Assembly (NCBI GenBank): GCA_950295325.1
Contig: OX485803.1
Coordinates: 26,341,554-26,405,553, forward strand
DNA length: 64,000 nucleotides
Direction of reading: 5' to 3'
Source of the DNA: Polytrichum commune
Lineage: Eukaryota > Streptophyta > Polytrichopsida > Polytrichales > Polytrichaceae
A model generated the notes under the pieces. It searched no databases. It saw only the letters and a program-made list of their open reading frames with translations, and was not told where the DNA came from. The position numbers and the translations under genes were made by a program. Of this stretch, positions 57,942-64,000 are shown in pieces. Numbering within the stretch: position 1 is the first letter of the stretch; each line of letters opens with the position of its first letter.

Positions 57942-58148
57942 ATTGAAGGGGATCATGTACTTAAACATATGGGGACACATGTGAAGGTGACAAGGTTGAA
58001 AAGCCCATGACCAACATGCAATCAAAACAGAGGAGGTCATTGGTGGTATGTATTGAAGGGGACCATAATGTCTATGTACTTAATGTATGGGGACACGTGT
58101 GAAGGTGGTGCATTTTGAAAGGCCATGAACTAGCACATTCAAAACAAA
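57942..58148. repeat. Two-unit tandem duplication, ~110 bp
   Basis: ATTGAAGGGGATCATGTACT.. TATGGGGACACATGTGAAGG (57940s-58010) recurs as ATTGAAGGGGACCATAATG.. TATGGGGACACGTGTGAAGG (58052-58115). Each is followed by a GAAA.GCCATGA block. Non-coding. Confidence 0.6.
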
Positions 58149-58911
58149 ACACTCAAAACAAATAACCATTCCTAAGGAGATTTTCAACACAACACCACAC
58201 CCAAATTATCTTCAACATACAAATGGAATTTATGTCATTTCTTTTTATGAGAAGGGCCTCCAACCTCAACAAAGTGTTGAGCATGATCACGGCAATATCC
58301 TCTATCCAAGGTAGAATAGTTTGGCTCGTGAAGACATACGACAAATCTTGTTTTTTGAACAAGCTCAATACCACAATGCATGCAATAGATTGCTATAGAC
58401 CCTTTTATAGCCTTTATCAAAACTATAAATAAAGAAGATAGCCAAACATTTATCACCTTCTATATGAATATGATAAGATAATACAAAAAATAAGTCATTG
58501 TGGCGCATTTCAAATACAATTTACTGTGACTTATTTTTGCCACTCAAGCGTATGACATCTACCAACTTAGGCCTCAAATTCCCTTTTGTAGATCTTAGAG
58601 TTTTCCAAAAAAGAAAAGAAATTCATAGCAATCTTATTTTATTTGTTTATTTTGAATACTGGGTTTTGTACCCTTAACTAGGTGTGGTATCTCAACTCAT
58701 GGCATGACTCAATAAGTTCTCAAGTTTCATGACATATATAATAAGCCAACTTCCATAATAATTTGAATTGTTTTTGTGTAAGTTGCAGTTGTAAGTATCT
58801 AGGCAAGATTTAGAAACATAACACACAATTGTTGATGTTATTTATATTGGACATAAATACATTGAAAAATACCCCTCCTTTTAACATCAATATATTACTA
58901 CATTGTTCCAA
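58149..58911. other. Intergenic, nothing recognised
   Basis: Short frames on both strands. No family or repeat recognised. Confidence 0.35.
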
Positions 58912-58990
58912 GCATAACATAATTCAGATCCATAATAATGTTTTGTGGGACTAACAATATTCCATGTAATATTCCCGGATATTCCCCACA
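58912..58990. mobile_element. Palindromic MITE, left-half copy
   Basis: GCATAACATAATTCAGATCC, GTTTTGTGGGACTAACAATA, ATTCCATGTAATATTCCCGG and ATTCCCCAC match the left arm of 26680-26842. The right arm is absent. Confidence 0.45.
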
Positions 58991-59489
58991 GTGTGCACGA
59001 TCAACCTTAATTTATCATCTCACTTCTTACATTAGTGTTTTTTTCCACTCCTTACACTAAGCTTCAAAATGTCCAAGATTCATTTCAAAATAGTATTTGT
59101 ATTTACAAGTGGATTTCCGTTCACAACAACTACCAATTTGGAGTGCAACAAAAACATACCCCTCCCAAGTTGGTTGTTGATTGATTTCAATGGGTTCGAC
59201 TATAGTTTCTAACCCCAAACTAGGAGTTGGGCTAAATATGGATTGTTAAGGTATACATTGTTTCTATGTGTTTTCACTCTCATTATGGTTGGTGTCACAA
59301 AACTTTACACTTGACATATAGTGTTATATTTATAATCAAATCTAACAATATGCAAGTCTATAGGAGTTTATGTGGCATGAACCACTCAACCATGAACTCT
59401 TGAAAGGAGACTTGAGAGCAATATTATGAAATTCAAATGAATAATCTTTTGCTCCCCTCCTCTCCACTTCTATAGCTCCCCCTACGCCT

Positions 59490-59620
59490 TAGAAAACCAC
59501 ACTAAATGTTATATTAAATGTCACCAATTCTAATTATCTTGCTTAATACTAAACCGCTCGTGTAGTGTCACCAACACTAAGTGTAAACCCTAACATTATT
59601 TATCATTCCTTGTAAAAAAA
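59490..59620. repeat. Inverted mate of the repeat at 5535-5665
   Basis: Shares TGTCACCAATTCT.. TCTTGC, CGTGTAGTGTCA.CCA.ACTAA, TGTAAACC(C)TAACATTATT and TTCCTTGTAA with the complement of 5535-5665. Non-coding. Confidence 0.4.
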
Positions 59621-60586
59621 TTGGGTGTTATACATATACAATTCTGCAATTACTATCACTTACTAAGTGGATTTTCATTCAAATATTAATCATCCATGAC
59701 AATATTTCTATATAAAAAACTTTTGGATGCATAATATACCAAACTTAGTTTCAATAATTGGCACAAATTTCATCTAACTTTCAATCATCCATGACAATAC
59801 TTGTAAAGTTATTCACAAGAAGTGTTAGTACAAAAGGTACCACAACGACATACATACATATGATGCTAAATATAATATTTATTATGGAGTTCTTTGTATC
59901 TTAGTTTAGTTCCAATTTCACATTTGAAGCTTGCACATTACATGTGCATTATCTCAAGAGTAGAGTTCTTAGTGTAGGCTCTTCATGGACTTTCCTTCAT
60001 ACTCAAGATTAGATCCAAGCTTGAAGATTGGTTTCTCAATCTAGGAGGGATACAATCTAAATTGCATAACATCAACCTCCTTAATGTCACTCCTCTTAAA
60101 CCCCAAAATGCTAGGGAAAGGATATTCTCATTTTAAATTTCACTCCTTGTTGTCACATTTCCCTTCCTTATATCATGGATGTTATCATTTAAAAAAACCA
60201 ATAGAGAATTCAAACCACACACTCACATGCATCACATTGTCATCATTGTAATTATTGTCATTATTATAATGTTGATGATTTTGTGTTATTCCATAATGTC
60301 ACATGCTACACGAATTCTCTTTTATCACGCATCCATGTTAACACTACATAACTCCTTAATATCATGTGCACTTTGGTTGCCACAAGTATGATATTATAAA
60401 GTTTAAAGTGTAATTTCTTGAGTGAAGACAATCGAGATTTGACAAGAAAATGATGACACTTTAGTGCCACTTCATTTGTCTATAGCTTGGACCCTAGTGT
60501 AAACTCCTTGGGTCCAAAATTTGGCACTCAACCAATAGGATCGCTCGATTTTGGAGTTTCTTTGGTCTTCGACACGAGTGTATACG
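59621..60586. other. Intergenic, nothing recognised
   Basis: A 70-aa frame at 60179-60391 contains an ATT/ATC-rich tract and is not a known protein. Nothing else recognised. Confidence 0.35.
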
Positions 60587-60746
60587 CACCCTTAAGTTAA
60601 TGCAATCCTCACTACACCCACCCTTAAGTTAGTGCAACCCTCACTAAACCCACCCTTAAGTTAGTGCAACCCTCACTACACTCACCCTTAAGTTAGTGCA
60701 ACCCTCACTAAAACCACCCTTAAGTTAGTGCAACCCTCACTAAACT
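60587..60746. repeat. 5 x 32-bp tandem repeat upstream of SMG1
   Basis: Five contiguous units start at 60587, 60619, 60651, 60683 and 60715. Consensus CACCCTTAAGTTAGTGCAAC then CCTCACTAAACC, with only a few substitutions between units. It ends ~90 bp before the TATA-like site and ~290 bp before the SMG1 start codon, so it is in the promoter. Confidence 0.9.
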
Positions 60747-60835
60747 CTTCCCAAATAGTATCCGTGACATCAAACACACACCGTAAACAGTGCAAGAGCA
60801 GCAACGCAAGAACACCAAAACAGGACTCTTGTCGC

Positions 60836-60842
60836 TATAAAG
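60836..60842 (+). promoter_or_regulatory. TATA-like box for SMG1
   Basis: TATAAAG preceded by a GC-flanked context (GTCGC). It lies ~200 bp before the start codon and would place transcription start near 60868, just ahead of the upstream ORF. Confidence 0.35.
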
Positions 60843-60896
60843 CCTCAAAATCAAGCCATCGCAGATTCCCGAAGATTCTCGTATTCCCAAACCCTA

Positions 60897-61022
60897 ATGC
60901 GCATTTCGGGAACCGGAAGTTGGTTCGAGATCGATCGGAAAGGGTTTGCAGCATCGGTAGGGTGCACAGAGAGAGGGAGGGACACAGAACAGATGGAGAA
61001 GATTGCCATGGCTGATGCATGA
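60897..61022 (+). other. Upstream ORF in the SMG1 leader (41 codons)
   Basis: ATG at 60897 opens a 41-codon frame ending in TGA at 61020-61022. It also contains an in-frame ATG at 60993 that alone gives a nine-codon peptide (MEKIAMADA). The stop lies 16 nt before the main ATG at 61039. It is not a conserved protein. Its interest is regulatory. Whether the longer version is used depends on the transcription start. Confidence 0.45.
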
Positions 61023-61038
61023 GGTGTAATTGAGCGCC

Positions 61039-64000
61039 ATGGCGTTGTTGCAGCAACAGCAACAGCAGCAAGCTGCGTGGCTGAAGTTGTTGGATTCAGC
61101 TGTGGCATCAGCATCCACGTCACCCGGAGATGAACCAACACGGTCATCCGCTGCCGCTGCCGAGTCCATGCACGGCCTTAGCGGTGCCCTGGCCGGACTC
61201 CGGGAATTTCTTGCCTCAGGCAAGCTCAAACCTCACATTCTCAATTCTCAATTCTCCTCTCCTCTGTGCTTGATCGAATAAATTTCTGTTCATATCCTCT
61301 CCACCATCGTACAATATATTGGTAACTCCATGAATTTATGCGCAAGAGGCACAGTCTTCAGGGGCAGCAATCAAGTGAATTATCAATTTGAGTTTGATGC
61401 TTATTCACTATTAGGAAGGGGTGTACAGTAAAATATCATTTCCAGCTGGTTAATTCTAAGGAGCATGATAACCTAAGAAAAATGCTGCACTCTGTTTGAT
61501 TTAAGGCAGTGCCATTCAGAGGAAAATCTTGCCTCAGGCAAAAGTACACCTCAAATTCTCAGCTTTCCTCTCCTCTTTGCTTGATTGAAGAAATTCTTGT
61601 TCATGACCTTACTGTCATAATACTTTGTACTATGTATTGGTAACTCCATGAATTTATGTGCAAGTTTCTCGGTCTCCAGGGGCTGCAATTAAGTATTTAT
61701 CATCAATTTCTTTTCCTATGGATCTAGGGGTCCAGTTTGATGCTTATTGACTACCAGGGAGGATTATACAGTGCATCATGTCTAGCTGTTTCAAGGTCTA
61801 CAATCAGGAGAAAGCTGTTTAAACCTAAGGAGCTTGATAACCTAAGGAATATGCTGCTCTCTTCTTGATTAAAGGAAATGCCATTCAGAGCCTTGTGTTC
61901 ATGGTCTTTTGTAGCATGTTATAATGAATACAAAAATAGAAAAGAGAATTTGATAGATTTATGCACTTGATTCGCAGTGTCCAAGATAAATTTCATGAGG
62001 ATATGAGCTAGTATTTGAGAACACAGGTGCCGAAATCAATTAAATTCTCCTCCTTACGGATCCGAGGGTTTGTTTGATGCTGATCAACTGTGAGTGAGAG
62101 GTTTTCCAGTAATTCATCAGCTCCATCTGTTTTAAGTGTTACAAAGGGTGCAGCAGAAAGCTCTTAAACCTAGGTGTAAGAAATGTGAAATCTTCTTGGC
62201 TACTTCTACTGGCAAGTATGGTGATGTATTGTTCCTCATGTGGATACTGCTCTGTGTAGGTGATGGCACAGCTGCAGAACCATTTGTTCAACACATTCTT
62301 GAAACGTGCCGAGTGCTTCTTGAAAACGAGATGCCTCTTTTGGAGCCATTGCTTGGTGTCCTTGCAGTTTGTGGGAGTCAATTCAGTCATTGCCTTGAGC
62401 CATACTTTGTTGACATAGTGGACCTACTTCTCGGTTGGGCACTTGACCCTGAACATCCTGAGGGTGACCGCAGGCTCATCGTTGAGAGCTTCCTTAAGTT
62501 TCAACCAATGTGGGCAAGGAATCCTCAATTTCCCTTGACTCTGATGACTAATTTTCTTGGCGACATGGAGAAGATAGCACAAGATCACACGTCTCCTACG
62601 TTGCAGCAGCTCCATCGGCTGCTTGCACTTGCATCATGCTTTGTGGCAGTCATGCAAGCTACAGCTTTAGGCCTGGAAGATGCTTCATCCAAGCCATTTT
62701 CCTCATCAACCACTCAACCATCGCTTGCTGATTCTTCTCTGGCATCTGAAACTGAGCAGCATATAGATAGAATGGATTACATGGTTGGTTCTGCCAAGGG
62801 GATGTTACCTCGTGTGATCACATGCTTCAAAACTTTAGTTCAGAAGTTTCAGAATTTCAGATGGCTGAATGAGGCATTAAGGTGTTTGCAACTCTTTGCC
62901 GAAGTTTTGAAGGAGAGTTTTGCCGAGTTCTACATTCCTGTTCTCAATATCCTGTTTCAGGGCTTGGGGATTGATGTGGAGAGACAGGTTTGGAAGGAGG
63001 TCGCCTCTGTGGGTCTTACTTTGGCACCAGCACCAGCTGCATTGAACATGCAACAGGTTTGATTCGTTTTCAAACCTACAGTTCACAAACTGATTATATT
63101 AGGAGTATGGCTTCCATCACTTGATTTTCTGTCATACTCTTACTAGTCTTATGATGTGAGCAACACATCATAGCTGGAATGGTTTGTTAGGCATTTTGTG
63201 TGCGTTGATATGATGGGACCGGTGCAGCTGTATTTCACAGGTTCAAGTCATCTTGCAAGTCAATATGAGGATGATCACATGCCAAAGACATAAACTTCCT
63301 GTTAAGGCAGTTTCTAAGCTTGTAGGGTGCTCATCTCCTTTTCCGATTTTACGCCTGCATCCAAGTCGCACTGTGAGAGGTAGACAAAAGTCCTCCAATA
63401 TGAATCTATGGCCTGCAAGTTTCTTTTCTTGTTGTGCTATTATGAAATGCCTGATTCTGCGTATTTTGATTAATCTTGGACCACAATTGACATCAGCTTG
63501 TTACTTGCAGGTGCAGTTGCTGCCACTTTTATGCTTCTGCTACAGCATGGCTCAGATGAAGTTGCCACCGAAGCAAGAAGAAATTTAATGGAGGAGCTAG
63601 AGAGCTTTAAGGAAAGGAAATTTGGAACCTTTCAGGACAGGGCATGGTCTCAGAAGGACAGCAGGATAGAACCTGAACTTGATGTCAGAAGTATCTCAGA
63701 GCAAGGTGTGGCTGAACGTGAAGTCAATGCACTATTTAGATTCAATTTGATGGTACTACTTTGTAGTTCTTTTCTTACAGGGACCGGTGCTTTGGTGGCT
63801 CCATCAGTGCTGCAGAGGAACGAGTTGTCTTTTACTGACAAGAGGGTAAACTCCTTGATACCAAGGTCGATTGAGCTCAAGCGCCTTATCTTGGAGAAGC
63901 TCAATCCTTTTCAGGACCCATTGCAGTGGGATCCTAATCTGCAATTGGTTTTGTGGCAAGCCCTGCTTTTGAATTGCACTATTGGCAGCTTTGTTGATTT
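61039..64000 (+). CDS. SMG1: SMG1, PI3K-like protein kinase of nonsense-mediated decay (5' part; continues past window)
   Basis: SMG1 phosphorylates UPF1 in nonsense-mediated mRNA decay. Exons in the window are 61039-61219, 62260-63056, 63241-63379, 63511-63705 and 63781 onward. All join in frame and give the first ~510 residues. The family is shown by N-terminal HEAT-type segments matching plant SMG1: GLREFLASG|DGTAAEPFVQ, HFVDIVDLLLGWAL-like FVDIVDLLLGWALDPEHPEG, LRLHPSRTVR|GAVAATFMLLLQHG, EARRNLMEELESFK and LILEKLNPFQDPLQW. The start is a glutamine-rich MALLQQQQQQQAAW. The kinase and FATC domains of this >3000-aa protein lie beyond the window. The first intron begins with GC (TCAG|GCAAGC), the frame leaving no GT alternative. 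An upstream ORF precedes the start. Arabidopsis lacks SMG1, while most other plants have it. Confidence 0.88.
61220..62259 (+). repeat. SMG1 intron 1 (GC-AG): three tandem ~320-bp units, second one repeating the donor
   Basis: The exon end and donor TTGCCTCAG|GCAAGCTC at 61219/61220 recur 318 bp later as TTGCCTCAG|GCAAAAGT (about 61529-61545), followed by the same order of blocks. These are CACCTCA.ATTCTCA, CTCCTCT.TGCTTGAT, TTGGTAACTCCATGAATTTATG, CCAGGGGC.GCAAT, TTTGATGCTTATT and ATGCCATTCAGAG. A third unit (about 61892-62170) lacks the donor word but keeps AATTTATGCAC.., TTTGATGCTGATCAACT and CTCTTAAACCTAGG. Intron 1040 bp. Confidence 0.75.

Noticed and set aside
62136-62259. SMG1 exon 2 starting at 62136
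   Set aside because: The stretch before 62260 is intron repeat. The acceptor GTGTAG at 62259 and alignment of DGTAAEPF with plant SMG1 set the exon start at 62260.
1-64000. CRISPR arrays, operons, plasmid or phage features
   Set aside because: None seen. Spliced plant genes and plant transposons show this is a plant nuclear sequence.

Overview
The window is nuclear DNA from a land plant. The two recognisable host genes are an ICE1/SCREAM-type bHLH transcription factor and the NMD kinase SMG1. The ICE1-like gene has extra N-terminal introns compared with the usual seed-plant gene, and SMG1 is a gene that Arabidopsis has lost. This makes a non-seed plant (lycophyte, fern or bryophyte) plausible, but the sequence does not prove it.

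Layout. Positions 1-41400 are a transposon graveyard with no convincing host gene. It holds Tc1/mariner-like MITEs with TA target duplications (388-598, 3505-3722, 31737-31952 and an outer element ending at 761). It holds PIF/Harbinger MITEs with TAA duplications (1715-2213, 17210-17710). Two hAT-type MITE families have exact 8-bp target duplications: one with CACGGGTAGATC ends (2794-3294, 16207-16757) and one with poly-G/poly-C ends (7728-8072, 8567-8910). Two L1-type LINE 3' fragments, a broken Ty1/Copia fossil (about 9360-11561), tRNA-headed SINE-like copies, foldback hairpins and an unclassified ~350-bp repeat with eight or more copies make up most of the rest.

From about 41500 to 52461 the sequence becomes genic. 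A long putative 5' leader and a ~4-kb leader intron precede the seven-exon ICE1-like gene (coding 47807-52461, + strand, about 589 aa). From 53767 to 56064 lies the large relative of the Harbinger MITEs, with a decayed transposase and a decayed second ORF. After a further repeat-rich stretch, SMG1 starts at 61039 (+) and runs off the right edge. It is preceded by a 5 x 32-bp tandem repeat, a TATA-like site and an upstream ORF.

Most notable signal. Several introns of both host genes are built of degenerate tandem repeats. In three of them the repeat unit contains a copy of the real 5' splice site and its flanking exon end (ICE1 introns 3 and 4; SMG1 intron 1, which uses a GC donor). In this genome introns appear to have grown by tandem duplication of segments spanning the exon/intron border, leaving rows of decoy donor sites. 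The two host genes have no evident functional link.
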